Positions 51,934 to 60,635 are shown, counted from the stretch's first letter. The stretch: DNA of 64,000 nucleotides from Ahrensia sp. (GCA_002706335.1 PAKZ01000035.1:1-64000), one strand, 5' to 3'. The notes: generated by a model from the sequence alone, not told the origin. Numbers and translations are program-made.

Positions 51934-52578
51934 CTAGACGACAATCACTCGGCCCATGGGCACATCATGCCACTGAGGATAGATCGTCGCGAGGCGCGCA
52001 GATGCGTAACCGACACCGATGACGAGGGGTCTTGTCGCCATCGCGGCGAGCGTCCGGTCATAGAAGCCTCCGCCATAGCCGAGGCGATAGCGGGCGGCGT
52101 CAACTCCAACGAGAGGCGAAATCACGATGTCGGGCGCGACCGGTTCGCCTGCAGCGGGAACGGGAATGTTCCAGATTCCGCGCTCAAGCTTATCTCCGGG
52201 CGACCATAGACGGAATTCAAGCGGTTCGCCTTTTGCGATGACCACAGGAAGCGCGATCCGACCACCCCGGTCGATCACGAGTTGCATCCATGGACGCAGG
52301 TCAGGCTCTCCCCGAAACGGCCAATAGAGCGAGAAGATACGCCCGTTCGGATCCCCGGCCTCCTTGTCCAGGCGGTCCGCGATCAAACCGGCGAGACGGG
52401 TCCGTTCCTCCGCGGGGATTGCCAGCCGTTCGGCTATGAGCCGCTCACGCTGCGCCTTTCGCCAGCGGCTAACGTCATATGCGGCTTGGTCGTCTTCTGT
52501 CTCGGCACGAAACGCGGGATCGAGTTCATGCATGAAGCAGGGCGGCGAGGCGAATTGCGGATGGTCGTAGTCAGCCAA
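51934..52578 (-). CDS. 5-formyltetrahydrofolate cyclo-ligase family protein (copy 2, in NO-response operon)
   Basis: 214-residue homologue of the protein at 31905, sharing the N-terminal ASPPCFMHELDPAF, FSLYWPFRGEPDLRPWM, IWNIPVP and the nucleotide loop RLGYGGGFYDRTLA. The TTG at 52578 is used, with GGAGG about 8 bases upstream; no better in-frame ATG precedes the conserved part. It begins 4 bp after the NsrR-like gene and so is probably co-transcribed with the globin and repressor. Cyclo-ligase activity is expected from the family but not certain for this subgroup. Confidence 0.85.
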   Translation of the reverse strand: MADYDHPQFASPPCFMHELDPAFRAETEDDQAAYDVSRWRKAQRERLIAERLAIPAEERTRLAGLIADRLDKEAGDPNGRIFSLYWPFRGEPDLRPWMQLVIDRGGRIALPVVIAKGEPLEFRLWSPGDKLERGIWNIPVPAAGEPVAPDIVISPLVGVDAARYRLGYGGGFYDRTLAAMATRPLVIGVGYASARLATIYPQWHDVPMGRVIVV

Positions 52579-52581
52579 ATG

Positions 52582-53073
52582 TCATCCTCCTCCATGCGCG
52601 GCGGCGCCAGGTTGACCCTCCAGGTCGCCTTCAGGCGGACTTGCGATGCCTAGCAGCGCGGCCAGCGCTTCACGGTTCCTGACGAGGTCGCGTAAGTGAT
52701 ACTTATCGAATACGGAGAGGTAGGCGGCGAGCGCCTCCCGCACGACACCGGTGAGGCGGCATGACGGCGTGATCGCACAGGCGCCGCCATCGGTTTTCAG
52801 GCACTCGACAATGGCCTTGTCGTCTTCCATTGCCCGAACGACGAACCCGACATTGATCTCTTCGGGCGGTCTTGCCAGCCTGATCCCGCCCGCACGTCCG
52901 CGCAGCGTCTCCACCAATTCGAGTTCCGACAGCCCCTGCGCCACCTTGATCAGGTGATTGCGGGACAGGCCATAGGCGGTCGCGACATCGTTGACCGTGC
53001 ACGGTCTGCCATTGCGGACCGCCAGGAAGATCAGCATGCGAAGCGCATAGTCGGTGTGAAGAGTCATTCTCAT
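52582..53073 (-). CDS. nsrR: Rrf2-family repressor, NsrR-like
   Basis: 163-residue Rrf2 protein with an N-terminal winged helix (HTDYALRMLIFLAVRNGRP, YGLSRNHLIKVAQGLSELELV) and three cluster cysteines at 91, 99 and 105 (C-x7-C-x5-C), the arrangement in the NO sensor NsrR. RirA has similar cysteines, so the name rests on context: the ATG overlaps the stop codon of a truncated globin gene and neighbours are nitrite-reduction genes. It probably autoregulates through the palindrome at 53533. Confidence 0.88.
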   Translation of the reverse strand: MRMTLHTDYALRMLIFLAVRNGRPCTVNDVATAYGLSRNHLIKVAQGLSELELVETLRGRAGGIRLARPPEEINVGFVVRAMEDDKAIVECLKTDGGACAITPSCRLTGVVREALAAYLSVFDKYHLRDLVRNREALAALLGIASPPEGDLEGQPGAAAHGGG

Positions 53074-53516
53074 GCCGGCACCGACCCGCTGTATGCTGCA
53101 GGCAGCCGGAAGAACATCGCAAGCTTGAGGCTCTGCGCGATCCTCTCGGCTCGTTCAATAAAGACTCTGGCTGTGTCCGGGTCACAGAGATCGCCTGCAG
53201 TATCGGCAAAAATCGACAGCCAGATGTCGAAATCACCTTCCGTCACGCCCTTCAATTTGACGTGCGCGGGCACCGGGCGGCCCTGATAGCTTCGCGTCTT
53301 CAGGATTACCGAGCACCAGAAATCCGTCATCTTATTAAGATGAGGCTCCCAATCGCCGGTGATTTCGCGAGCGAAGATCGGACCAAGCCGATCGTCTTGC
53401 CGGACCCGCAGATAAAATTCCCTGACAAGGCGTCCGATGAACGCCCTGTCGACACCCTCGCGATCCAGAGGATGTTCTTCCAATGGGGTGGAACCCGCAG
53501 TTCGGGACTGTCCCAT
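53070..53516 (-). CDS. Group III truncated hemoglobin
   Basis: 148-residue globin of the truncated class III. FIGRLVREFYLRVRQDDRLGPIF gives the B helix with the distal Tyr (about 35), HLNKMTDFWCSVILKTRSYQGRP is diagnostic for this class, and His85 (VPAHVKL) is the proximal heme ligand. Such globins are linked to NO handling. The ATG at 53516 follows GAGGT and lies 17 bp after the operator palindrome. Confidence 0.92.
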   Translation of the reverse strand: MGQSRTAGSTPLEEHPLDREGVDRAFIGRLVREFYLRVRQDDRLGPIFAREITGDWEPHLNKMTDFWCSVILKTRSYQGRPVPAHVKLKGVTEGDFDIWLSIFADTAGDLCDPDTARVFIERAERIAQSLKLAMFFRLPAAYSGSVPA

Positions 53517-53532
53517 CCCGTGACCTCATAAT

Positions 53533-53553
53533 AGTGGTATTATCAATACCACT
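53533..53553 (-). promoter_or_regulatory. NsrR-type operator palindrome
   Basis: AGTGGTATT, three bases, AATACCACT form a perfect 9-3-9 inverted repeat 17 bp upstream of the globin start codon. The core GTATT-N3-AATAC matches the centre of the NsrR consensus known from enterobacteria and Bacillus. Position over the promoter of the globin-nsrR-cyclo-ligase operon fits autorepression. Confidence 0.75.
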
Positions 53554-53625
53554 TTAAGCCCGTGTTTCCGCGAACGCAATGCTGTGAGCCAAATCCCGAC
53601 CACACAGCCGTCATATTGGTTCGCC

Positions 53626-54855
53626 TCACGCAGTGCGCGAGCGAGGCTGCCACAGGAAAGGCCCGTATCGCCCGGCAAAGACAAGGAATGCCGCGCTCCA
53701 GAATGCGCCTCCAGCCATGAGCAGCGGTAGATACTGGAAAGGCAGCAATGGAGCCGCCACGCGGAAAAGCGCGCCGGTGGTGACAAGGGTATAGATCGCG
53801 ACTGTCCAACCGTCAGCCTCGATGGCCCGCCCGGTGTGACCAAGGGTCGCCCTGGTCATAACCGCCAGCGTCATGGTCCCAATCGCACCTGCCGTCAGAG
53901 CATGCAGAGCGGCGCTGGTTGGCAGGTAGCCCGCTGTGAGAATGCTCGCGCCAAGAAGCGTGAGAGCGATCGCGAGCCAGAGATAGCCCGCATGCAGGAT
54001 TGCGACGATCGGCTCTCCTAAAGTGCGGAGACCCTGCCAGCGCGCCATCCGGACCAAAAGGAGGCCACCCGATACGGCCAGCAGAGTTCCCGTCACGATG
54101 CGATCAGGAACCGCTATCCAGGCGAAAAGGGCCAAGGCAGTCGCTCCGAGCGCCAGCTTGTCGAAGAACCCGAAAGAGGCTGGGAGTATCTGCCCACCCT
54201 GCTTGACCAACCAATTTCGCGTAAAACTCGGAACGATACGTCCGCCAATCAAAGCGATCAGCATCGCGACCGTGCCGAGGCCGAGCCTTATCCCGAGACC
54301 GTCCAAGGCGAGACCGATATTCTCCAGATGGTGAATCCCGTTGGCGATCGTGAAAAGCGTCAGCATCCCGGCTACGGGCGCGTTCCGCCAGTTGCGACCG
54401 GCGATCACCTCGCGCCATATGGCGCCGGCGAGAACGACGGGAAATGCCAGGTCGATTGCCATCACGAGCGCCGACGGGTCAGCGACATTGCAGGCAACGC
54501 GACCGGCCAGCCATAGCGCGACGAGACAGGCAAGCGGCCAGCCACTGAGCGGCAGCCTACCCGTCCAGTTCGGAACGGCAGTCAGAATGAAGCCCGCGAT
54601 GACCGCACCCAGATAGCCGAAGACCATCTCGTGCGCGTGCCAAGAGACCGGCACCGTATGGAAGAGGACCAGCCAGGCTGGAATCATGACGCCAGCCTGC
54701 AACGCTGCGACCAGGAAGAAGGGGCGGAACCCATACTGCAGAACAGGCGGCATAGCGGCGACACGTCCGCGGCCGTCCCGACCCTCGGCGCGCTGCCGAC
54801 GGAGCATTGAACGGTCACCCTTCTGTCGTGCGAAACCATGATCGGTGCTGGTCAC
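53626..54855 (-). CDS. nnrS: NnrS family membrane protein
   Basis: 409-residue inner-membrane protein with about 12 helices of the NnrS family, heme/copper proteins linked to NO tolerance. GFRPFFLVAALQAGVMIPAWL, SWHAHEMVFGYLGAVIAGF, IGGRIVPSFTRNW, and LHALTAGAIGTMTLAVMTRATLGHTGR (in parts) are typical, including His residues at helix ends. The GTG at 54855 overlaps the stop of the preceding gene as GTGA. Confidence 0.94.
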   Translation of the reverse strand: MTSTDHGFARQKGDRSMLRRQRAEGRDGRGRVAAMPPVLQYGFRPFFLVAALQAGVMIPAWLVLFHTVPVSWHAHEMVFGYLGAVIAGFILTAVPNWTGRLPLSGWPLACLVALWLAGRVACNVADPSALVMAIDLAFPVVLAGAIWREVIAGRNWRNAPVAGMLTLFTIANGIHHLENIGLALDGLGIRLGLGTVAMLIALIGGRIVPSFTRNWLVKQGGQILPASFGFFDKLALGATALALFAWIAVPDRIVTGTLLAVSGGLLLVRMARWQGLRTLGEPIVAILHAGYLWLAIALTLLGASILTAGYLPTSAALHALTAGAIGTMTLAVMTRATLGHTGRAIEADGWTVAIYTLVTTGALFRVAAPLLPFQYLPLLMAGGAFWSAAFLVFAGRYGPFLWQPRSRTA

Positions 54856-55241
54856 TGAAGCGCTCCTTCAGGGTTGTCGCGGCCGGTGGCCAAGAGACGG
54901 GCAAACACGGCTCCCCGGCCCGCATGATCACCGAGATCCTCGAAGAGGTCCGCAATTTCTCCGAAAGCTGTGGGGTCGGCTTCATTCACGGTCAACTCGT
55001 CAAGTTCGGTGAGCAGAACCATGATGATCGCGATTGCGTCGCGCATCCGCCGGGCTTCCTCAAGGGCGCCGACACGCCTTATCTCTTCGACCTGATCGAA
55101 AATACGCTCGGCCCCGTCACTGCAATGGCAGTCCAACCCTGCCTCGGTGAGTCCCTGACGCAATCGATCGACGATCGAGCTTTCCTGAATGTCAACGCCG
55201 CCCCCCGTCTGACGGGCCCTTCTGCGCGTAGTATGGTGCAT
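54852..55241 (-). CDS. Unknown small protein in the nirK-nirV-nnrS operon
   Basis: I do not recognise a family. The 129-residue protein has a basic, His/Arg-rich N-terminus, HCSDGAERIFDQVEEIRRVGALEEARRMRDAIAII (in parts) with two cysteines/His in DCHCS nearby, and an acidic helical C-terminus. There is no signal peptide and no clear membrane segment, so it is probably cytoplasmic. The ATG at 55241 follows CAGGAGCAGGAAAT. The 4-bp overlap with nnrS and the 32-bp gap to nirV suggest co-translation with NO-handling genes. Confidence 0.75.
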   Translation of the reverse strand: MHHTTRRRARQTGGGVDIQESSIVDRLRQGLTEAGLDCHCSDGAERIFDQVEEIRRVGALEEARRMRDAIAIIMVLLTELDELTVNEADPTAFGEIADLFEDLGDHAGRGAVFARLLATGRDNPEGALQ

Positions 55242-55273
55242 ATTTCCTGCTCCTGAAATTTGCCTGATGATCG

Positions 55274-56155
55274 TCAATGCGACAGGTATTTCGTGACTGT
55301 GTGTCCAAGGCTGGTGAGACCGGAAGCGAACCCGGCATCCTTCACGAGCCGAAAGCCGAGATGATCCGGTGGCGTTCCGACGGCACATCCGCCGCTTTTG
55401 CCATTGCGGATGAAATTCGACATGTAGGCTCGGTGCACACCCTCGGCGATGCGGATGCCGCAGTTCTGGTAAGGGGCTCCTACGGAATTGCCCTCGCTAT
55501 CCCGCTCGATCCGAGTGTAGCAGCCGGAGGTCCATTCCCAGACATTCCCGCCGAGGTCGGCGACGCCATTGCTGTTCGGTCCAAAGTGGCCGGCCGGATG
55601 AATAACCGGATCTGGTTCGCGATTGAGGAGGATCTGCTCCTCGTAGCGACGGATCCAGGCAATCGAAGGGTTGGACGGATCCTGACCACGGGTGAAGACT
55701 TCGCCCGCAAAGCGCTCGGCCGCAACAAACGCCCATTCCTCGGGCGTCGGAAGCCGCCACTCTTTGCCAGTATAGTCCGAATACCAGTCTGCGTAGGCTT
55801 GAGCGTCGAGGAAGTTGATGCCAACGACAGGCGCTTCGCTGTCGCCGGACCGGGTGTCGGCCGCTTCGCATTTTCCAGCAGACACGCAGCGCTGATAGTC
55901 GCCAAGGGTGACCTGGAATTTCATGATCTCGATAGGTCGGCGAAACGCCACCAGCCGATCGCCGGGATCGATTTCGGCACCATTCGCAACGAATTCGCCG
56001 GTGGGTTCAAAGTCGAACGCGCCGGGCGAAACAAGAACGGTCTCGAATGTCGAGCTGATCTGCGGAGCATTCCACCAGGCGATCCCTGTGAATGCCGTTA
56101 CGAAACTGACTGATGCAGCAGCGACCGCTTCGATCCATGTATGGCTGAACGACAT
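55274..56155 (-). CDS. nirV: NirV, SUMF1/formylglycine-generating-like accessory protein
   Basis: 293-residue protein with an N-terminal membrane anchor (about residues 8-30) and a SUMF1/FGE-type domain: MKFQVTLGDYQRCVSAGKC, GINFLDAQAYADWYSDYTGKEWRLPTPEEWAF (in parts), GVADLGGNVWEWTSGCY and GHFGPNSNG. NirV genes adjoin nirK in several denitrifiers; the role is unknown. The ATG at 56155 follows AGGAGGTCGAC. Whether it is catalytic like FGE is not shown. Confidence 0.93.
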   Translation of the reverse strand: MSFSHTWIEAVAAASVSFVTAFTGIAWWNAPQISSTFETVLVSPGAFDFEPTGEFVANGAEIDPGDRLVAFRRPIEIMKFQVTLGDYQRCVSAGKCEAADTRSGDSEAPVVGINFLDAQAYADWYSDYTGKEWRLPTPEEWAFVAAERFAGEVFTRGQDPSNPSIAWIRRYEEQILLNREPDPVIHPAGHFGPNSNGVADLGGNVWEWTSGCYTRIERDSEGNSVGAPYQNCGIRIAEGVHRAYMSNFIRNGKSGGCAVGTPPDHLGFRLVKDAGFASGLTSLGHTVTKYLSH

Positions 56156-56219
56156 GTCGACCTCCTGATGGCTGGCGGCCCAGCAATTCATGCCGGGCCG
56201 CATGTTCAGATGGCGTCGA

Positions 56220-57341
56220 TCAGTTGGTGGCGATCGGCGCAGGGGCCTGGACCTGCATCATCAGGTCATCGTTCCAGTCGCCTTCCACTACGAAGTGCGC
56301 GGTTGCGCCCAACTCGACCGCCTCGATCAGGTTGTGGTTCACGTAGGCGTAGATGCCCGGCTGCAGGAAAGTGTATGTCGCCGCTCCTGCCGAACCACCG
56401 CGGATGAACCAGGTCTCGAGGTCCTTGGCCGGCGGGTTGTCGAACTTACCGAGTTCCCAGACATGGTCGCCATGGCCGCCGATGAGGTGCGGGCGGGTGT
56501 CACGGTTCGCCTGCGAATGGACAATCAGGACGGTTTCGCCGACCTTGGCCTTCAGGGCGTTATCGCCCGTGAGAGCTCCCTTGGCGCCGTTGAACACGAC
56601 GTGGGTCGGAACGAGGCCGCGCATAACTTCGACCGTATCGGCGTATGAGTCGGCCGGCGATTCATAGCTCTTGAAGTTGCCGTCTTCATCGCGCGGAATG
56701 TAGAAATCGTTCTCTCCGATATAGACGACCTTGTCGTAGCGAACCGGCTCGCCTTTCTCGTCCTTCAAGCCGTCGCGCGGAAGAACCATGATCGCGCCAC
56801 TCATGCCTGACACGACGTGCCAAGGGATCATCGGGCCCCCAGGCGCACAGTGGTAGACAAAAGTCCCTGCCCTGGTCGCCTTGAAGCGAAGCTTCGTTTG
56901 CTCACCCGGATTGATCAGTGTCAGCGCACCGCCGCCCAGGCCGCCAGTCGACGCATGGAAGTCGATATTGTGCGGCATCGAGTTGGACTCTGGGTTGATA
57001 AGGGTCAGTTCCACGTAGTCGTCTTCGTGGACGACCATCAGCGGGCCGGGGATGGAGCCGTTGAAGGTCATCGCCTGGAGGGTGGTGCCCTCTTCGTCGA
57101 TGACGACTGGCTTTTCCTCGATCTTCATGGTGAACTCGACGACCTTCGGGCCGCCCTTGGCCACCTGGTCGTGCGCATGGACATAAGGCGGCGCAACGAG
57201 CGTCACTTTCTGCCGCGGCAGTCTGGAAATATCGGCCGGCGCGACGGCTTCCTTGGCAGCAGCGGCGGCAGGTATCGAAGCGACCGCAGCGGCGACGCTT
57301 GCGACGCCGGCGGTCATCAGGGCTTGTCTTCTCGTGAACAT
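56220..57341 (-). CDS. nirK: Copper-containing nitrite reductase NirK
   Basis: Class I trimeric copper enzyme reducing nitrite to NO in the periplasm. 373 residues with a twin-arginine start ([20 protein letters not shown]). Type 1 copper ligands are His124, Cys165, His175 and Met180; type 2 ligands are His129, His164 and His336; the catalytic Asp127 and His285 are present ([40 protein letters not shown]). The ATG at 57341 follows GGAGAACGGAG. The box at 57406 lies upstream. Confidence 0.97.
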   Translation of the reverse strand: MFTRRQALMTAGVASVAAAVASIPAAAAAKEAVAPADISRLPRQKVTLVAPPYVHAHDQVAKGGPKVVEFTMKIEEKPVVIDEEGTTLQAMTFNGSIPGPLMVVHEDDYVELTLINPESNSMPHNIDFHASTGGLGGGALTLINPGEQTKLRFKATRAGTFVYHCAPGGPMIPWHVVSGMSGAIMVLPRDGLKDEKGEPVRYDKVVYIGENDFYIPRDEDGNFKSYESPADSYADTVEVMRGLVPTHVVFNGAKGALTGDNALKAKVGETVLIVHSQANRDTRPHLIGGHGDHVWELGKFDNPPAKDLETWFIRGGSAGAATYTFLQPGIYAYVNHNLIEAVELGATAHFVVEGDWNDDLMMQVQAPAPIATN

Positions 57342-57405
57342 CTCCGTTCTCCTTGTCATCCTTTGTTTGAATGACCAGAAATTAGCGGAGCCGCTGCGGG
57401 CCTTC

Positions 57406-57421
57406 TTTGTGCTTGCACAAA
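57406..57421 (-). promoter_or_regulatory. Crp/Fnr-type (NnrR-like) box upstream of nirK
   Basis: TTTGTGCTTGCACAAA is a perfect 7-2-7 palindrome, centred about 72 bp upstream of the nirK start codon, and nearly the same as the sites at 45417 and 46445. It fits activation of nirK by the Nnr/Dnr-type regulator encoded at 45700. Confidence 0.7.
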
Positions 57422-57569
57422 CTGGGAGACGGAACTGCATCGCCTCATTGCCCGACGGAAGTCGAAATTTGCGGGGCCGGAGGAGCTCATGTTTCCGGGT
57501 GACGACCGATATACGGTCCGACCTTGCCGCGGCCAGAACAGGATAATCCGCAGGGGATCAGTTACGTCG

Positions 57570-58211
57570 TCACAGCGCCTCGATTTCGACCAGCAGATCA
57601 TCAGGCAAAGGTCGCTGCAGCGCCTTCGCCTCATCCCAAGGCGCACGAAGCCAAACCTCGACCTCTTCCGGTTCGGTCAGGATGACCGGCATCGCCTTCG
57701 GGTGTATCGGCTCAACAGCGCCATTTGGCTCGCAAGTGAGAAAGGCGAAGATGTCGGCTTCAACCTCGCCTTCCTTCACCTTTCGAACCGACGTCCATCG
57801 TGTCCATATTCCCGCGAACACGAACAGCGGACGTCCTTCTGAGAGCGCAAACCAGTGAAGCGGGAGACGCTTGGTCTCCGGATCACGAATCTTTCCGTAT
57901 TCCGAGAACTCGGTGGCTGGAACGACGCAGCGGCTTTCCAAGCCAAGCCATCGTCTCCAGTGTGGTGAGGCGACATTGCGGACGTTGGTGACTCCAGCAT
58001 CCGCCTTTCCTTTGATGAACTTCGGTGGCGTCGGCATTCCCCATCTGGCGCGCACCAGTTCACGTTCACCGTTCGACGACATACGAACAATCGGAGCCTG
58101 GTAATCCGGGTAGATCTTGCCTGGCTCCAGATTGCCGGCGTTGTTCCGCATCGCTCGCGTGAACTCGAGGATAGCCGACGGACCCTTGGTGATGGTGTAG
58201 AGATTGCACAT
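57570..58211 (-). CDS. SRAP (SOS response-associated peptidase, YedK-like)
   Basis: 213-residue DUF159/SRAP protein that caps abasic sites in single-stranded DNA. The start is the ATG at 58211 because the catalytic Cys must be residue 2 (MCNLYTI). Further motifs are [53 protein letters not shown] (in parts) with the catalytic Glu and His. It lies downstream of nirK on the minus strand with no obvious link to it. Confidence 0.92.
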   Translation of the reverse strand: MCNLYTITKGPSAILEFTRAMRNNAGNLEPGKIYPDYQAPIVRMSSNGERELVRARWGMPTPPKFIKGKADAGVTNVRNVASPHWRRWLGLESRCVVPATEFSEYGKIRDPETKRLPLHWFALSEGRPLFVFAGIWTRWTSVRKVKEGEVEADIFAFLTCEPNGAVEPIHPKAMPVILTEPEEVEVWLRAPWDEAKALQRPLPDDLLVEIEAL

Positions 58212-58632
58212 CACCGTATCCTACGCTGCACGCGGACGACCGCACTATCGATGAGGACGTCATCAGAAGCCGACCGGAAGGGACTGAAGGCGTTTCTAGG
58301 AACCAAGGACATCTCATCCGCGATGGGATCCGTCGAAGCGAAGTCCTAGGAAAATTCGCGATCCTCGAACGGGATGCCTTCTGGCGCCACCAAGATTTTG
58401 GATTTGGACCCACCTGCGACAGTGGGAATCAATTGCCGCGGATTTCTCTGTTCGGACGCATTCTCGTCGGATCGGGGACAATACCCAAAAAGAGACGGAA
58501 GTCACGATCAACACTGACGAGAGGGCGGCTCACATAACTAATGGGTCCGCCGACCGTCACATAGCGCTTCGTTAATCCGACTGTCCAGCGTTGACGAGCC
58601 CCGGCTTGCATACTCCGCGATAGAGTCGAAGC
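58212..58632. other. Intergenic stretch without a recognisable gene
   Basis: About 420 bp. Open frames are short, overlapping and unlike known proteins. A 15-bp sequence at 58338-58352 (GCGAAGTCCTAGGAA) recurs at 45318. I see no clear promoter or RNA. It probably holds the SRAP promoter and the 3' end of the GAF-GGDEF-EAL gene. Confidence 0.4.
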
Positions 58633-60468
58633 TTACTGGTTAGCCAACAGTTTCGGGGAATACGCTTCAGATAGAATCTCCGCCAACGGTTGGGGACGAT
58701 GCAGCCAAAAACCTTGCGCGAATGTTATTCCCAGCGATCGGAGGACTGAAAGGGTCCTTTCTTCTTCCACTTTCTCGGCGACAACCTCGCAGCCGATGCT
58801 ATCGGCGATTGACTTGACCGATTTTACAATCTCTCGGTCGAAGCGGCTGTCGATCAAATTCGAAACGAATGAGCCGTCGATCTTGATTGTGTCGACAGGA
58901 AAACGACGCAGATAGTCGAATGAACTGAGTCCAGTGCCAAAGTCATCGATACTAACGCGACAGGATGCAGCCCTTGCTTCGCTAACGAAGCGCTGCGCAG
59001 CATCGAAATTGGTTACTGTCGCCGTCTCCGTAATTTCGAATACGATGTGTGAATGGGACGCACCGCTTCGGGCTATCTCCTCATTCACGAAATTCCAGAA
59101 ATCGGGATCGCTGAGTGACTGAGCCGAGAGATTTATCCCAAGTCTTAGATTGTTCCATCGGCCGACCAGGCTTCCATATTTCTCCATAGCCGTGCGAAAA
59201 ATCCAGCGATCGAGAGTCGCCGCCATGCCAAAACGCTCTGCGGCCGTGATAAATACACCGGGCGGTATCTTTCTACCGTCTCTTCCGATCAACCTTGCCA
59301 GCACTTCGACCCGCCCCGACCAGGCGTCAGGTTGATCAACGTAGCGAATTTCCTGTCCAAAGAGTTGGAGCCTTCCATCATCCATGGCCTCCAGGAGGTC
59401 GCCGACTATACGCGCCGAGTTCAGCCCCAAAGACTGCTCAGCCATCTCGCCGGAATAAACCCTGAAGCGATTCCGACCTGAAACCTTGGCGGAGTAACAA
59501 GCGTCGTCAGCGCATGCGACGATATCTGAAGCTGCAACGGTGGAATCCCGGTTTATCGCGGTTCCGATGCTCGCGCTTAGTTGATGGGGTGATCTATTGA
59601 ACCCGGTTTGAGAGCGCCGAATGTTCTCTATTAACGAAGCGGCGATATTGCGTGCGTGGGCTTCGTCCCTGCAAGAGTGCAAGACCGCAAACTCATCCCC
59701 TCCCAAACGAGCGGCAACCGACTGTTGGGGAAGAGAAGTTTCGATCGCGCGAGCGATCCGTTCTAGCGCCTCGTCACCCGCTGCATGTCCCGCAAAATCA
59801 TTCAATGCTTTGAAATAGTCGAGATCGATGTAGTGAAGAGCGAAAGGATCGTTCTGTGCGTTCGCTATCCGGCGCAGAAGCTCTTCCTCAAAGGCTCTGC
59901 GGTTCATTAATCCGGTCAGTTCATCGGTGATTGCAAGCCGAGCGAGATGGGTGTTGGCACTCTTGAGTGCCTCGTTCTTCTTTGAAATCTCCTTGCCGGT
60001 CTTGTGAAGAACCAAGAGGTCCTCGGTGATCGATGCAAGATCTCTCAAGGTAGCCAGTTGCTCTCTCGACAAGCTGCGCGGGAGTTTGTCGATGACGCAT
60101 ACCGAACCAACTTGCTCTCCCTCAAAGCTCAACGGTGCGCCGGCATAGAACCTGATATGGGGATCGCCTGTAACAAGCGGATTGTCGCGAAACCGCTCGT
60201 CAGCGCTCGCGTCTTCGACCACGTGAACGTCCGCTGACCGAACCGTCCAGTCACAGAACGCGACGACTCGCGGCGTTTCTGTAAGACAAAGACCTCGCTT
60301 GGCTTTGAACCACTGACGATCATCTTCAATGAAGGATACAAGTGCGATCGGCACATTGAACAATCTGCAGGCAAGGCGAATCACACGGTCGAACTGTTCG
60401 GTCGGCGCGGTGTCGAGGATGTCCAGATTGTATAGAGCCATCAATCGACGATCATCGGATGGTTTCAT
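58633..60468 (-). CDS. GAF-GGDEF-EAL cyclic di-GMP protein
   Basis: 611-residue cytoplasmic signalling protein. An N-terminal GAF domain (about residues 20-150, FVREIEDDRQWFKAKRG-like SFIEDDRQWFKAKRG, APLSFEGEQVGSVCVID) precedes a GGDEF domain (DELTGLMNRRAFEEEL, ARLGGDEFAVL) and an EAL domain (VEVLARLIGRDGRKIPP, IDDFGTGLSSFDYLRRFPVDTIKIDGSF in parts). The GGDEF motif is intact; the EAL signature is EVL, still met in active phosphodiesterases, and EGVET is replaced by EKVEE. It lies downstream of the PAS-GGDEF gene on the same strand. Confidence 0.92.
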   Translation of the reverse strand: MKPSDDRRLMALYNLDILDTAPTEQFDRVIRLACRLFNVPIALVSFIEDDRQWFKAKRGLCLTETPRVVAFCDWTVRSADVHVVEDASADERFRDNPLVTGDPHIRFYAGAPLSFEGEQVGSVCVIDKLPRSLSREQLATLRDLASITEDLLVLHKTGKEISKKNEALKSANTHLARLAITDELTGLMNRRAFEEELLRRIANAQNDPFALHYIDLDYFKALNDFAGHAAGDEALERIARAIETSLPQQSVAARLGGDEFAVLHSCRDEAHARNIAASLIENIRRSQTGFNRSPHQLSASIGTAINRDSTVAASDIVACADDACYSAKVSGRNRFRVYSGEMAEQSLGLNSARIVGDLLEAMDDGRLQLFGQEIRYVDQPDAWSGRVEVLARLIGRDGRKIPPGVFITAAERFGMAATLDRWIFRTAMEKYGSLVGRWNNLRLGINLSAQSLSDPDFWNFVNEEIARSGASHSHIVFEITETATVTNFDAAQRFVSEARAASCRVSIDDFGTGLSSFDYLRRFPVDTIKIDGSFVSNLIDSRFDREIVKSVKSIADSIGCEVVAEKVEEERTLSVLRSLGITFAQGFWLHRPQPLAEILSEAYSPKLLANQ

Positions 60469-60635
60469 TTTTGAGATGTCATGTTTGTTGGACGCTTTGA
60501 TAATCTCGTGTTTTTCTGATTTTCAAACGGTTAGCGAAATTACATATGATCTCGCCCGCCAAAGCTGATAAAAACTAAGCGGGCGCGCATTTGCCGGATA
60601 GAGATGATCGTTTAAGGTAGATCAACTTTGGTCTT

